A DNA stretch of 64,000 nt from Papio anubis (GCF_008728515.1 NW_022161768.1:62001-126000), one strand, 5' to 3'. Counted from the stretch's first letter, positions 47,513 to 59,290 are shown. The notes: generated by a model from the letters alone, not told the origin. A program made the numbers and translations.

Positions 47513-48095
47513 AGTATGGTAAACAGACTAAACACTCCCAAAGATGTCCACACCCTAATCCCAGGAACATGACAAAAGAAACTTTGCAGATGTGATTAAG
47601 ATTACAGACCTTGAGATGGGGGAATTATCTGCGTGGGCCCAATCTAAACACACAAGTCTTTCAATGCAGAGAACATTTCCTCATTGTGGTAAGAGCTAGG
47701 AGATTTGAGACATAAAAAAACGGAGGAAAAATTTGAAGCATGAGAAGGACTCACCCTACTGTTACTGACTTTGGAGATAGAAGAAGGGATCATGAGCCAC
47801 GGAAGGGGCCATGAAGACAGGGTCCTCAGCTGACAGCCAACAAAGAAACAGGGATCTCAGACATAGAGCTGTAAAGAATTTAATTCTGCTGAAAGTCTGA
47901 GTAAGCAAGAAACCAGATTCTTCTCTAAAGTCTCCAGAAAGAAATGTAGCCCTGCCAGTACTTTGATTTAAGCAGGTGATTGGAGAGACCTGTGTCAAAC
48001 AACTACCCCAATCCTTACAGTAGCTAGATAATAAATGTGTGTTTTTTAAACTAAATCGGTGGTAATTTGTTATGGCAGCAATTGAAAACTAATAC
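47513..48095 (+). mobile_element. MLT1-type MaLR LTR
   Basis: gatgtccacaccctaatccc, aaactttgcagatgtgatta, ggtggtaatttgttatggca and the terminal tgaaaactaataca. Forward orientation, long copy. Confidence 0.85.
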
Positions 48096-48221
48096 AGATT
48101 TGGCACCACAAGTGACGTACTACTATAACAAATATAAAATGTGAAGTGGTTTCAAAATTGGGCAATAGGCAGTGGCTGGAAAAATTTTGAGGAGCATGAC
48201 CACAAAAGGCTAAATTAAGAA

Positions 48222-49678
48222 TCAATATCATTGTAATAGCCAAACTGCCCAACACAATCTATAGATTCAATGCTATTCCTATCAAAGTACCACCATCATT
48301 TTTCCCAGAATTAGAAAAAACTATTCTAAAATTCATATGAAATCAAAAAGGAGCCCAAATAACCAAAGCAACCCTAAGCAAAAAGAACAAAGCTACCCAA
48401 CTTCAAACTATACTATAAGACTACAGTAACCAAAACAGCATGGTACAGGTACAAAAACACACACATAGATCAATGGAACAGAATAGAGAACCCAGAAATA
48501 AAGCCACACGCCTACAGCCATCTGATTTTTAACAAAGTTGACAAAAACAAGCAATGGGGAAAGGACTCCCTGTTCAATAAACGATGCTGGGATAGCTGGT
48601 CAGCCATATTCAGAAGAAAGAAACTAGACCCCTACCTTTCACCATATACAAATTAACTCAAGATAAAAGATTTACATTTAACACTTCAAACTATAAGCAT
48701 CCTAGGAAACACCATTCTGGACATCAACCTTGGGAAAGAATTTATAACTGAGACCTCAAAAACAATTGCAACAAAAAGAAAGATGGACAAGTGGAACATA
48801 ATTAAAGAGCTTCCACAGCAAAAGAAACTATCAACAGAGTAAACAGACAACCTACAGAATGGGAGAAAATATTTGTAAACTATGCATCTGACAAAAGTCT
48901 AATATGCAGAATCTATAACTTAAGCAACTGAACAAGCAAAAAAATCCATACAACTCTATTAAAAAGTGAGTAAAGACATTAACAGACATTTCTCAAAAGA
49001 AGACATACAAGCAGCCAAAAAACATGAAAGGATGCTCAATATCACTAATCATCAGAGAAATGCAAATCAAAACCACAATGAGATACCACTCATACCAGTC
49101 AGAATGGCTATTATTAAAAAGTCAAAAAACAATAGATATTGGCAAGACTGCAGAGAAAAGGGAATGCTTACACGCTGTTGGTGGGAATGTAAATTAGTTC
49201 AACCACTGTGGAAAGCAGTTTGGAGATTTCTCAAAGAACTTTAAACAGAACTACCATTAGATCCAGCAATCTCATTACTGGGTAGGTATCCAAAAGAAAA
49301 GAAAACATTCCACCAAAAAGACACATGCACTCATATCTTCATTGCAGCACTTCATTCACCATAGCAAAGACATTACATCTAGGTGTCCATCAATGGTGGA
49401 TTAGATAAAGAAAATGTCATACAAATATACCATGGAATATTATGCTGCCATCAAAAAAGACAAAATCGTGTCCTTTGCATTGACATGGATGAAGTTGGAG
49501 GTCATTTTTCTAAGTGAATTGATGCAGGAACTGAAAACCAAATACTGCATGTTCTCACTTATAAGTGGTAGCTAAATATTGGGTGCTCATGGACATAAAT
49601 ATGGCAAAAATAGATACTGGAGACTATTGGGGGAGACGCCAGGAGTGAGGCAAGGGTTGAAAAACTAACTATGGGTCC
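48222..49678 (+). mobile_element. L1P LINE-1 (ORF2 3' part), interrupted by a KRT8 pseudogene
   Basis: L1 ORF2 text from gccaaactgcccaacacaat through agaagacatacaagcagcca to gggttgaaaaactaactatg, just short of the L1 3' end. The remaining L1 tail resumes at 51551 beyond the pseudogene, in the same orientation. ORF2 is broken by stops and shifts. Confidence 0.93.
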
Positions 49679-51550
49679 TAGAAGTAGCTTCTCCGTTCGT
49701 TCTCGAATCTCTGCGTGGTTCAGCCTGCCTGCCTCCACTCCTGCCTCCACCATGTCCATCAGGGTGACCCAGAAGTCCTACAAGGTGTCCACCTCTTGGC
49801 CCCAGGCCTCCTAACGGGATCATTAGTACCCCAAACCTTAGCATCATGCAATATACCCTTATAACAACCCTGCACATGTATCCCTTGAATATAAAAGTTA
49901 AAAAAAATTATTAACTAGGCTTGTTGAGCTTCTCCCAAGTGAGCAGCAGCAGCTTCCGAGATGTCCTGGGCACCAGCATGGGTCTGTGTGGAGGCTATGA
50001 GGGGCCAGCGTATGGGAGGCATCACAGCCATCACAGTCAACCAGAACCTGCTGAGCCCCCTTAACCTGGAATTGGACCCCAACATGCAAGCCACGGACAC
50101 CCAGGAGAAAGAGCAGATCAAGACCCTCAACATGTTTGCCTCCTTCGTTGACAAGGTACGGTTCCTGGAGCAGCAGAACAAGATGCCAGAGACCAAGTGG
50201 AGCTTCCTGCAGCAGCAGAAGACGGTTTGGAGCAACTTGTTCTCGGACAACGTGTTGGAGAGCTACATCAACAACCTTCTGTGGCTGCTGGAGACCCTGG
50301 GCCAGGAGAAGCTGAAACTGGAGGCGGAGCTTGGCAACATGCAGGGGCTCTGGAGGACTTCAAGAAAAAGTACGAGGATGAGATCAAAAAGCTTACAGAG
50401 ATGGAGGATGAATTTGTCCTGGTCAAGAAGGCTGTGGATGAAGCTTACATGAACAAGGGAGAGCTGGAGTTTCATCTGAAAGGGCTGACTGACGAGATCA
50501 GCTTCCTCAGGCAGCTGTATGAAGAGGAGATCCCAGAGCTACAGTCCCAGATCTTGGATACATCTGTGGTGCTGTCCACGGACAACAGCGGCTCCCTGGA
50601 CATGGACAGCATCATCGCGGAGGTCAAGGCGCAGTACGAGGAGATCGCCAACTGCAGCCGGGCCGAGGCTGAGATTATGTACCAGATCAAGTATGAGGAG
50701 CTGCAGACACTGGCTGGGAAGCACTGGGATGACCGGCGTCGCACAAAGACGAAGATCTTTGAGATGAACCGAAACATCAGCCGGCTCCAGGCTGAGACTG
50801 AGGGCCTGCCTCAAGGGCCAGAGCAGAGGGCTTCCCTGGAGTCCGCCATCGCAGATACTGAGCAGCGCGGGGAGCTGGCGGTTAAGGACGCCAACGCCAA
50901 GCTGTCCGAGCTGGAGGCCGCCCAGCAGTGGGCCAAGCACGACAGGGCACATGGCGCGGCAGCTGCCTGAGTACCAGGAGCTGATGAACGGCAAGCTGGT
51001 CCTGGACATCGAGATCGCCACCTACAGGAAGCTACTGGAGCGCGAGGAGAGCCGGCTGGAGTTTGGGATGCAGAATACGAGTATGCATAGGAAGACCACC
51101 CGTGGCTATGCAGGTGCGCTGAGCTCCGCTACCAGTGCGTCACAAGCCTTGACCTCAGCTAAGGCCTGGGGCTCCAGCTTTGGCTCTGGCCGGGCCTCCA
51201 GCTCTTTCAGCTGCACCAGCTCCCTCAGGGCCGTGGTTGTGAAGACGATCAAGACCCGCGATGGGAAGCTGGGGTCCGAGTCCTCTAATGTCCTGCCCAA
51301 GTGAATGGCCACAGCAGCCCTGCCCAGCCTACCCCTCCTGCCGCTGCCTCAGAGCCTGGGAGGGAGGCCGTTATGCAGGGGAGCACAGGGAACAGGAGGC
51401 CCACCTGAGGTTCAGCCCTGGCCCTCAGCCCACCCGTGGGGAAGTTTACTGCCCGGGAGAACTGCCTTGCCCATGCCTCCAGTTCCAATTCCATTTTTCC
51501 CCCCAAAATAAAACCTCAGTTAGCTCTGCCAAAAAAAAAAAAAAAAAAAA
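49679..51550 (+). pseudogene. keratin 8 (KRT8) processed pseudogene
   Basis: An intronless copy of KRT8 mRNA with part of the 5' UTR, an ATG at 49752 (MSIRVTQKSYKVSTS), rod-domain coding text, the tail ending SSNVLPK with TGA at 51301-51303, a 3' UTR, AATAAA at 51507-51512 and a poly-A run at 51531-51550. It is dead. An early TAA at 49812-49814 ends the first frame after 20 codons. The coding text resumes near 49930 in a different frame after foreign L1 sequence. Further frame changes occur near 50352 (one base lost) and 50945, so the rod is split over frames. Intact KRT8 is a type II keratin of simple epithelia. From memory, a KRT8 pseudogene named KRT8P24 is listed at human 15q21.1; I could not verify that this is it. 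Confidence 0.95.
49815..49912 (+). repeat. second copy of the L1 3' tail inside the pseudogene
   Basis: gggatcattagtaccccaaa to ataaaagttaaaaaaaatta is an L1 3' UTR end replacing KRT8 head-domain codons after about codon 20. It matches the tail at 51584-51678 with about six mismatches in 95 bases. Both share variants that differ from the L1 consensus as I remember it (for example atacccttataaca). Confidence 0.85.
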
Positions 51551-51690
51551 CCTATAGGGTACTATGCTCAGTACCTAGGTGATGGGATCATTAGCACCCC
51601 AAACCTTAGCATCATGCAATATACCCTTATAACAAGCCTGCACATGCACCCCAGAATATAAAAGTTAAAAAAAAATTGAGCTTGTTAAAC
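51551..51690 (+). mobile_element. L1P 3' tail beyond the KRT8 pseudogene
   Basis: cctatagggtactatgctca continues the L1 that stopped at 49678 and ends with a short A-rich tail. The context around both junctions (aaaaactaactatgggt on the left and aaaaaacctatagggt on the right) suggests an imperfect target site duplication for the KRT8 insertion. Confidence 0.85.
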
Positions 51691-52451
51691 AATGCTTCAG
51701 TATTACATTGAAAGGACATGCTGTCTACCTTTTTGCCTTATTCTTACATTTTTAGTGATTTTTAAAAACCTATCACTAAAGGAGACCAAAATGAAGGAAT
51801 TTCAGGCACCAGTCAATAGACGTATATGGATAGATACATACAAGTAGAAATATTAGAATTCTAACATATAATTCTCCCCTAGAAACCACCTATATGAATG
51901 ACTTTGTTGATTAAGTAAATAATGAACTTAGAGAGGAACTTTCCTGAAAGGCTAATTCCATCTGATGAGCTCAGTGATTTTTCAATCAAAAATAAAATTT
52001 GACCCACTAGGTGTAGTCTGGTGATCCAAGCATAGCCAAGACTTTCATTTGCTTTTTAGTTAGGTTTTCTCTTGGTAGAATCACACTGGCAACATGGTTA
52101 GACAGAAGCAATCTGGAATAAGAAAAAGCCGCTGGGAGCAGACAGACTTGAATTTGATTCTAAACATTCCATCAGCCGATGGTCTGTAAACTTTGGCTTC
52201 CTCACCTGCAAGTGCGTAACTCTAAGTATCAAAAACAATGGAGCACTGTTCCCAAACCACTGATTGTCTGTAAAAATGTTTTCTCCAGTTTATATAGAAA
52301 TGATAATAATCGTAAAATACATGGGGGAAAAGGAGGACCTTATAGTGAAGTTATATTTAAATACTGCTTTTTAAAAAAAGTTTTGAGATTGTCCTTCCTA
52401 TTTTCTGTGTGTGGTAAAATGTCTTTTCTGTTATGAAGTAACGGCAAACAT
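51691..52451. other. intergenic, no gene recognised
   Basis: A weak MIR-like piece may lie at about 52135-52215. Nothing else. Confidence 0.35.
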
Positions 52452-52582
52452 GGATACTAGGTAGTATCTAGGATACTAGGTAGTATACCAGGTAGTATCT
52501 AGGATACCAGGTAGTATCTAGGACACAAGGTAGTATACCAGGTAGTATCTAGGATACTAGGTAGTATACTAGGTAGTATTTA
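52452..52582 (+). repeat. compound minisatellite (19- and 31-bp units)
   Basis: Unit A is ggatactaggtagtatcta (19 bp). Unit B is the same start with an extra internal ggtagtat step (31 bp). The order is A-B-A-B-B, with few substitutions. The shared core is aggtagtat. Confidence 0.93.
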
Positions 52583-53794
52583 AATGGCTCTATGTGGCAA
52601 AACATAAGTTAGCAACCCTATGTCTATCTCCAAATGATTTTGGATATGCTCTGGGAATCACTGTAAGGGAGTCTGTGGATTTCCTTTGTGAACTGAAAAT
52701 ACATGTACAAAGTGAGCTATTATTACTGTAGTCTCCCAAAGTGCCATTGCTTGTGTAGTGATGAAAATATCATCCAGCTGGTCCTAAAGATTCCTGAAGA
52801 ACCCACACCAAAAAAAATGCTTTTTCCTGGGAATCTAACTGGGACAGGCCTCTCACAGAGAGACACGTCAGGGTCTGCCTCTGGGTTAAGCCCCAGACTT
52901 CTTTTTAAGAAGAGGAATTTTATCTTACAAGACTTTTGCTTTTAGTGGGAAAAGTGAATAGCATGGTAGGATTCTGTCTTTATAGAGACTAAGGAACCTC
53001 TCTGGCTTAAGAGTAAGTGATGAGAAGGAGGAATGTGGTTTGCTGCAGGAAAGCAGGGGTAAGAGAAGTGAGGATCTAGTGCAAATTTGGGAACCTGTGT
53101 GGGGCTGGTGGAGCTGGAAATGGCCAAAAGGGGCAACACAGTAGTGTTTGTATGTGGGCTGGGAGAGCCCAGGACTTCTATCATGATAAATAGTGCTGAA
53201 ATAATCCCAGGGAGCCTGGTCAGCTTCTTGAGTTGATCACATGTTTTAAATTTCTTTTTTTCATTTTGCATAGAAGTACTTCATAAGTCAGTTATGAAAA
53301 CTAAATTCTTCCATATCCTAATTTAGCCACAATCCTTATTCATATTTTAGAGACAAAAACCACCTCAGGCTGCTTTTTCCCCTATAAATAATTGCTTTTT
53401 CAAACAAAAATAACATAATATTGTGCATACGGTTTTCTACCTGCTTTTTTTTTAACTTAAAAAAATCTCCATATCACTGAATACACGATGTTACTTTAAA
53501 ACGGCTATATAGTACCATTGTGCAAATGTGGCATAATTTAACAAATCGGAGAGGGGGGTTTTAGATTCCTACACACACATACAATAGGACAGTGATAGCC
53601 ACTGTTGCTAAATCCTTCCATACAAAATGCTAATTGCAGACGCCAGATAGCGGGTATATAGGTGTCTGTTGTAACATTCTTCCAACTTTTTAGCATGATT
53701 GCAATTTTTCATAGAAAGATTTGGCTGAAGAAGTTTTTTTTGACATATCCTCTCACAGATCCCAATCTAATTATCTCAGAATCAGCTCCCAGAG
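52583..53794. other. intergenic, possible old LINE fragment
   Basis: The segment 53380-53560 (gtatagtaccattg-like and aatttaacaaatc text) resembles the end of an old LINE, but I cannot name it. No gene. Confidence 0.35.
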
Positions 53795-54110
53795 GTAGCA
53801 TTGCCCGGCTCGCGGCTGCCTGTTTTCCGTCTGAAAGGCGGGCCAGGGATGAGTTTCCCGGATGAGCTCCTGCTGCGTGGGCTCCCCGCGGGCAGGCGCA
53901 GCGCCCCCTCGGTGCGGCGGAGGGAGCTGCAGGCCGCCGGGTCCGCGGCCGCCGCGGGCTGTGCCCCTCTAGAGAAGCCCCGGCTGGCGGCGGGAAGAGC
54001 CTCTGGTCCGCGCTTTCGCACGGTCTCTCTGAAGAAGACCAGCGGAGCACCCGGCTGCCAGGCGCGCAGCATCAAAGCTGCGGGCGCCCCGAGAAGAAAA
54101 GGGCCAGTGT
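53795..54110. promoter_or_regulatory. isolated CpG-rich island without a recognised gene
   Basis: Roughly 315 bp with many CG dinucleotides (ccgccgggtccgcggccgcc and similar) in otherwise A/T-rich flanks, about 12.5 kb upstream of SHC4. It has open frames of about 106 and 115 codons on opposite strands, as expected for any GC-rich text. I recognise no protein in them. It could be an unannotated promoter, an insulator or enhancer, or a relic. Confidence 0.6.
53899..53917 (-). promoter_or_regulatory. CTCF-like motif
   Basis: cagcgccccctcggtgcgg contains agcgccccct, the strongest part of the CTCF motif in reverse orientation. The next positions fit only partly. Confidence 0.4.
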
Positions 54111-55068
54111 GCATTCCCTGAAACTCCAAAGCCCTTCTCCAGGCACAGCGACTCAGGGGGAGAGGAGAGGGGGCTGGAACTGCGCTTTCACAGTGTGGGC
54201 AGTCAGGCCCCGGGTGCTCCGTCGGGACAATAGGGCCTCAGTGCTGGATACTAGGCGGCCCGGGGGCCTGGTGGGAGCATAAAGGGAAGCTGTGTCTCCG
54301 CAGCACTCAAGTTCACCTTTGTCTTCGGAGTCCAAGTCAAAGAAGGCTAAAGAAGGAGCCTGCAGGCTCTCCTCCCTCGTCATGGGTCTGTTTGATAGGA
54401 AGGGCCAAGTTCTTTCCCCAAGATGCTGGGAATTCAGATGAAAATAGAAATGGGCTTGCCTGCTAGCTGGGACAGCGGTCAGTGTTTTGTCGAAAGTTGT
54501 GTCCTCTGGCCAGGACCTACGAGGAGGGGGACACCAGTACAAATTACTGGAGCCAGCGGTCCGGAAGGCGCCTGTGCACACGTGTTGTATAGCAATGTGA
54601 ACTTGCCCTGGTTGGGGAGAAGTAGCGGGTGGGAGGTGGGCAAGTTTCTTCCCACCAACTATCTGCTGTCCAGACTCGGCTACTGCCTCTTCACCAGAGA
54701 GAGAGGCCGCCCTGTATTCTAGCAGATAGCAGCGGCCCACTGATCAGTGGTGGAAGGTGACAGGCTACGGTCCTTACACTTGGCCTTGGCCAAGTTTTCT
54801 CCTGGAGTTGACACAAGATCGGCTGGCCGGGGTCAGGTCTCTATTGCCACTTAAGGGAAAACAAAACCTGGCTCTTGGCTGAATTGCCTAAATAATTCCA
54901 ACGGCTTGCACCAGACAGAGGAATAGCTGTGATGAAAAGCAATTCACAACAGCTGCCCCGCAACACACGCACATCCACACAACCCAGTTGTACATCAATT
55001 TCCTAATCCTACTCTTTGTTGTAGAGGATCAAGATAGTTAAAACAGTAACAACAAACAACTAAATCAA
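54111..55068. other. intergenic, no gene confirmed
   Basis: A 195-codon minus-strand frame (54740-54153) begins at GTG, not ATG. It has no recognised domain and no clear splice sites at its ends. I treat it as chance. Confidence 0.4.
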
Positions 55069-55081
55069 ACACACAAACTTT

Positions 55082-55529
55082 TTTTTTCAACTTTTCTTTT
55101 AGGTTCAGGAGTACATGTGCAGGTTTGTTATATAGGGAAATTGCTTGTCACGGGGTTTGCTGTACTGATTATTTCATCACCTTGGTAAAAAGCATAGTAC
55201 CCAATAGATAGTTTTTTAAAAAATTCTCTTCCCCTTCCCACCCTCCACCCTCACGCAGGCCCTGGTGTCTTTTGTTTCCTTCTTTATGGCCATGTGTACT
55301 CAATGTTTAGCTCCCACTTATAAGTGAGAACATGCAGTATTTGGTTTTCTGTTCCTGCGTTGGTTCTTTTAGAATTTATGGCCTTCAGCTTTGTCCGTGT
55401 TGCTGCAAAGGACATGATCTCGTTCTTTTTTATGGCTGTGTAGTATTTCATAGTGTATATATACCACATTTTCTCCATCCAGTCCACCATTGATGGGCAT
55501 TTAGGTTGATTCCATGACTTTGCTATTGA
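55082..55529 (-). mobile_element. L1P LINE-1 3' end, reverse, with 13-bp target site duplication
   Basis: A poly-T head, then ggagtacatgtgcaggtttg, agctcccacttataagtgag, and catttaggttgattccatga. The exact duplication acacacaaacttt occurs at 55069-55081 and 55530-55542. A short, 5'-truncated insertion. Confidence 0.95.
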
Positions 55530-55559
55530 ACACACAAACTTTGAACTCTTGATCTGAGT

Positions 55560-55715
55560 TTTGTTCTGACTTTACCACTTACTATGACTTTGGACAACTA
55601 ACTTAACCTCATTCAATTGCGTTAGTTTGTGAAACAGGCATATGAAATCTGCTTTATAGAGTTGCTGTGACAATCAAAAGAGAAAGCATACGTGAACATT
55701 CCTAGCATGGTAGTA
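55560..55715 (+). repeat. MIR SINE
   Basis: actttggacaactaacttaa, then gagttgctgtgacaatcaaa. Confidence 0.75.
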
Positions 55716-56345
55716 AGCTTTCAAACAAAGGTATCTATTTATTTGTTTTTCAGATAAAGATATCTTTTATTTGTTTTAAAATTTTTGATTATTCCTAATA
55801 TTGTTCCAAATGGATTTGAGGCTACTTACACAAATACAGAGAGTACGATGATGTAATAAATGAATACTTTCAAGTTTTGTTCTGTATACTTCTGAGTTCT
55901 TTTCATTATTTACAACAAGAATGTGTTATTCATCCATTAACTTATGAAATAAATGAATGTAAGAAGCAACTGATGGGAAAAAACAAGAAGGAACTTAAGA
56001 TGAAAGCAGTGGTGATAGTATATAAAGTGTTTCACAGAAGGGCAAGTAAACTTTCTAAAAGTTTAGACTGTCAATTTAATTCTGAGCTCCCAAGCAAACA
56101 TGTCAAACAAGGGAACATGATCAATTTCATAATTCATGCTGTTCACTGATGAAACCAAACCTGTTTCTCAGGGTCATAAGCTATTTCTTTGGAAATCTCT
56201 CTTGAAAGTTTTTGTGAAAATAAACACTGCAAGAGAAATTAATTTAAGCAGTTAATTGAGGAGAACCCCAGAGAGAAAGTCTTGGGTAAAATACCTGTGC
56301 TCAATGCCTTTAGGTGAAGGTGGAGGGTGGAGATTTAGGACGTAG
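55716..56345. other. intergenic, no gene recognised
   Basis: A 90-codon frame at 55877-56149 has no recognised domain. Nothing else. Confidence 0.35.
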
Positions 56346-56731
56346 TAGCTCTATTCGTCTGCTCAGACTACCATGACAAAGTGACACAGACTGGGTGACT
56401 TTAACCACAGAAATTCATTTTCTCACTGTTCTGGAGGCTGGAGTCCAATATCAAGGTGCCAGGGTTGGTTCCTGGTGAGACCTCTCTTCCTGGCTTGCAG
56501 ATGCGCCTTCTGGCTGTGTCCTCATATGACCTTTCTTCTGAGCATGCTTAGAGAGAGAGAATTCTGGTGCCTCCCTCTCTTATAAGGACACTGGTCCTGT
56601 CATATTAGGGCCCCATCCTTATGACCTCATTTAATCTTAATTATCTCCTTGGGCCTATTTCCAAATGCAGTTACATTGGAGGTGGGACTTAAACATATGA
56701 ACGGAGGCAGGGGACACAATTCAGTCCGTAA
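56346..56731 (-). mobile_element. MLT1-type MaLR LTR, reverse
   Basis: tctgctcagactaccatgac, tgttctggaggctggagtcc, ggcctatttccaaatgcagt and the end aattcagtccgtaacag. Full-length-looking reverse LTR. Confidence 0.85.
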
Positions 56732-56964
56732 CAGGAGCCAAAGTGGGTATAGGGGAGTGTCACTAGAACATAGGGAAGGAGAGAAGTCCACACCTGCCAT
56801 GAGGACCTTATTTCCTCAGGACACAGCCTAATTCTACCTGGTAAAGAATGTGGAGAGCTAAGAGGCTCTTTGTCACAGGGTGAAACTTAGGCAGAGTCTG
56901 ACAAGGGGCCAACATGTGGCATCACTGCATGTCAACGTGAGGACCCTTCTGACCAAATCCCTGG

Positions 56965-57075
56965 TTCGGAAGCAAATGACCTCTGTGACCTCGGGCCAGT
57001 CACTTAAATGCTCACGGCCTCAGTTTCCTTATCTGTAAAATGGGACTGATAATACCTACCTAGTTTACCTGAGAA
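56965..57075 (+). repeat. MIR SINE
   Basis: gggccagtcacttaaatgct, then cagtttccttatctgtaaaa and taatacctacctag. Confidence 0.82.
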
Positions 57076-57924
57076 GGTAGAAAACTGAGCTACAGTGAGG
57101 AGTAGCAGTAGTGAGAAGTAATTCCCAATCTCTCCTGGCCCACCCACCCCAATTGTACATAAATGTTGTATATAAATATCATGTACAACAAATAAAATGA
57201 AATGGTGGATGTCAAAAGTGCTGGGTAGACTAGAAGCTGCCATGTAAATTAGATGTAAAGAATATCTTCAACAGTGCCACCCATGACAGCAGTAGAAGCT
57301 ACACGCTCAGCATCTTGTCAGTTCCACACCCTCCTTGTCTGTGGGTGTGAGAGGCGTTGCTTGGCCAAGGTCAGTGCTCATCACAGCTGTGGCAATGGGA
57401 GGCCCCCTGAGAGGACTGCCCTGTGATCTCTGGGTTGAAGAGAGACTTTCTTCCCCTCCATGCAATAACAAGCCCAACGACTTCTACCTCTGCTCATAGT
57501 CTCTTCCTCTCTACCCTCCAATCTCCCTCATAAACTGAGACGTTGGGAAGGCAAGAGCAGATGGAGGTGGAACCTCACATCTTCTTGAACCAGATCAGAT
57601 CCGAAGCCAGGCACATCTCCTTCTGTCTATCATGGCTGTGAATGAATGATCAGATGTGTAGTGAGACTTTGAGGTCTGTCCAGCCACGGGGATAGAAGCT
57701 CCTCAAGGACCAGAGTTGCCGTCTCTGCTCTGGCCCGGGGTGTAGCATAGAGGCTCGGGCACAACAGGGCTCAGCATACATCTGAGGATGTGTGAGCAAG
57801 TGAGTGAATGTCACCTACGAAGTGCCCCAGGTCCTTGACGTCTTGGTTTTAGTGACTCTTCTCTGGAGAGCCAGGTGATAAAAGGAGAATGAGAAGGGAA
57901 TTGCCATTTCTGCCTATGCCTTGG
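57076..57924. other. intergenic, no gene recognised
   Basis: Nothing assignable. Confidence 0.4.
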
Positions 57925-58045
57925 GAGAAGTTCTCTGAGCCTTGATTTTCTCTTCTGTGAAAAGGGGGTAACACAGTTCGCAGAGGGAGTTTGAGCATTC
58001 AGTGAGAGGATGCGTGTGAAACATCAACTACAGGGCCTGCTACAT
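57925..58045 (+). repeat. MIR SINE, 3' part
   Basis: ccttgattttctcttctgtg, then tcagtgagaggatgcgtgtg. Confidence 0.65.
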
Positions 58046-58149
58046 GGCCGTTCTCATGTCATCGCAAGGCTTGCCCTCTCCATGTGCCACCTTGGTGCCT
58101 TGTACATGTTTCTACAGTGGCATTTCTTCTATACAATTCTGAAAATCAC

Positions 58150-58295
58150 CCTTTATTGAATGTCTATCACATGCCGGACACTGTTTTAAGTGCTGTGCAT
58201 TCTTTCACTTGATCCTCACAACTCTATATTATGATGCCTATTTTACAGACAAGGAAGCTGATGCTCACGGCAAGTTGAATAACTCATTCAAGATG
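58150..58295 (-). repeat. MIR SINE, reverse
   Basis: tgtctatcacatgccggaca, gatcctcacaactctatatt, attttacagacaaggaagct. Confidence 0.82.
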
Positions 58296-58561
58296 AGATT
58301 GCACCCCAAGAATGTTTTGCCTGCAGGTAAGAGTCTATGTATGCTCTTACCCTCTTTGTGAACGACTTCCCAACCATTCTGCCGTAATATATATAAAATA
58401 TAAAATATTTAGTATAACATAAATATAAAAATAAATAAAGTAAATTTGTTTGTTTAGATCTCCTTCTCCAATCTTCAGTTGTAAGCATTTTAAGAGCCGA
58501 CACCTCTTTTCTCCAGTACCCAGGAGACTATCTGGCACATCATAGGCATACAGTTAAGTAG

Positions 58562-58745
58562 CCACCATTTATTGGACACGCTATGTGCTAAACATGTCAC
58601 AGACACTGTCTCACTTATGTATTAGAAATGGTTATGTCCATTTGTCAGATGAGAAAACTAAACCCAGAGAGGTTTTGTCACATGTACATGATCAGTGTTA
58701 AGTCTGTCCTAGATCTGCCTGACTGCAGAGTGCCTGTGCACTTAA
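58562..58745 (-). repeat. MIR SINE, reverse
   Basis: ccatttattggacacgctat, then cagatgagaaaactaaaccc. Confidence 0.78.
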
Positions 58746-59114
58746 CTGTAAGATCCACTGCCCACCTTCCACCCAAATAAGCATTATTGATCCCTTTGGA
58801 ATGTAACTCCACATGGGCTGAAGTGGAAAATACATATGTTTAAGAGAATAAAAGCTCTCTCATTTGTGTTTATACACATGCACACATACAGATGTATTTC
58901 CATACACATATCTATTGTTGGGATGTGCCTAGATGGGCTCTGGAAGGCTGCATCTCTAGCTGCCTTTGGGGAACGAAGTGGAGAAGCAGGAAAGGGACTT
59001 GCTTTTCACTGTACATCTTTTGGTATCTTTGGAATTATGAACCATGTGTAGATACTGTCTATTCAAGAACAATAAAAAATTTTCAAAAGACTGCTCTGTG
59101 TTTGTTGGAAAAGA
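58746..59114. other. intergenic, no gene recognised
   Basis: Nothing assignable. Confidence 0.4.
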
Positions 59115-59290
59115 TACTGGATCCAAGAGACTCGGGTTCTGATCTTGCCTCTGCCACCGGATACATTTGAAGAATAATCAGATTTATTTTCAGTTTTTTT
59201 ATCCATAAAATGGGTGTAAGAATCACTTCTCTTACCTCCCTCACAGGGCCACCTGAGATCATTTACACAAAAGCATTTTTCAAGGTGTGA
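59115..59290 (+). repeat. MIR SINE
   Basis: gactcgggttctgatcttgc, then tttttatccataaaatgggt. Confidence 0.72.

Noticed and set aside
49961..51304. Three long open frames that look like keratin genes
   Set aside because: They are pieces of one frameshifted, intronless KRT8 copy with poly-A, so a pseudogene.
52452..52582. Array resembling a short CRISPR
   Set aside because: Units are directly adjacent with no unique spacers, and the genome is a primate; it is a minisatellite.
53782..54129. Overlapping frames of 106 and 115 codons in the GC-rich block
   Set aside because: Frames on both strands are expected in GC-rich DNA. Composition is Arg/Ala/Gly-rich and no family or splice site is recognisable.
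54153..54740. 195-codon minus-strand frame
   Set aside because: It begins at GTG, has no recognised domain, and has no clear exon boundaries.
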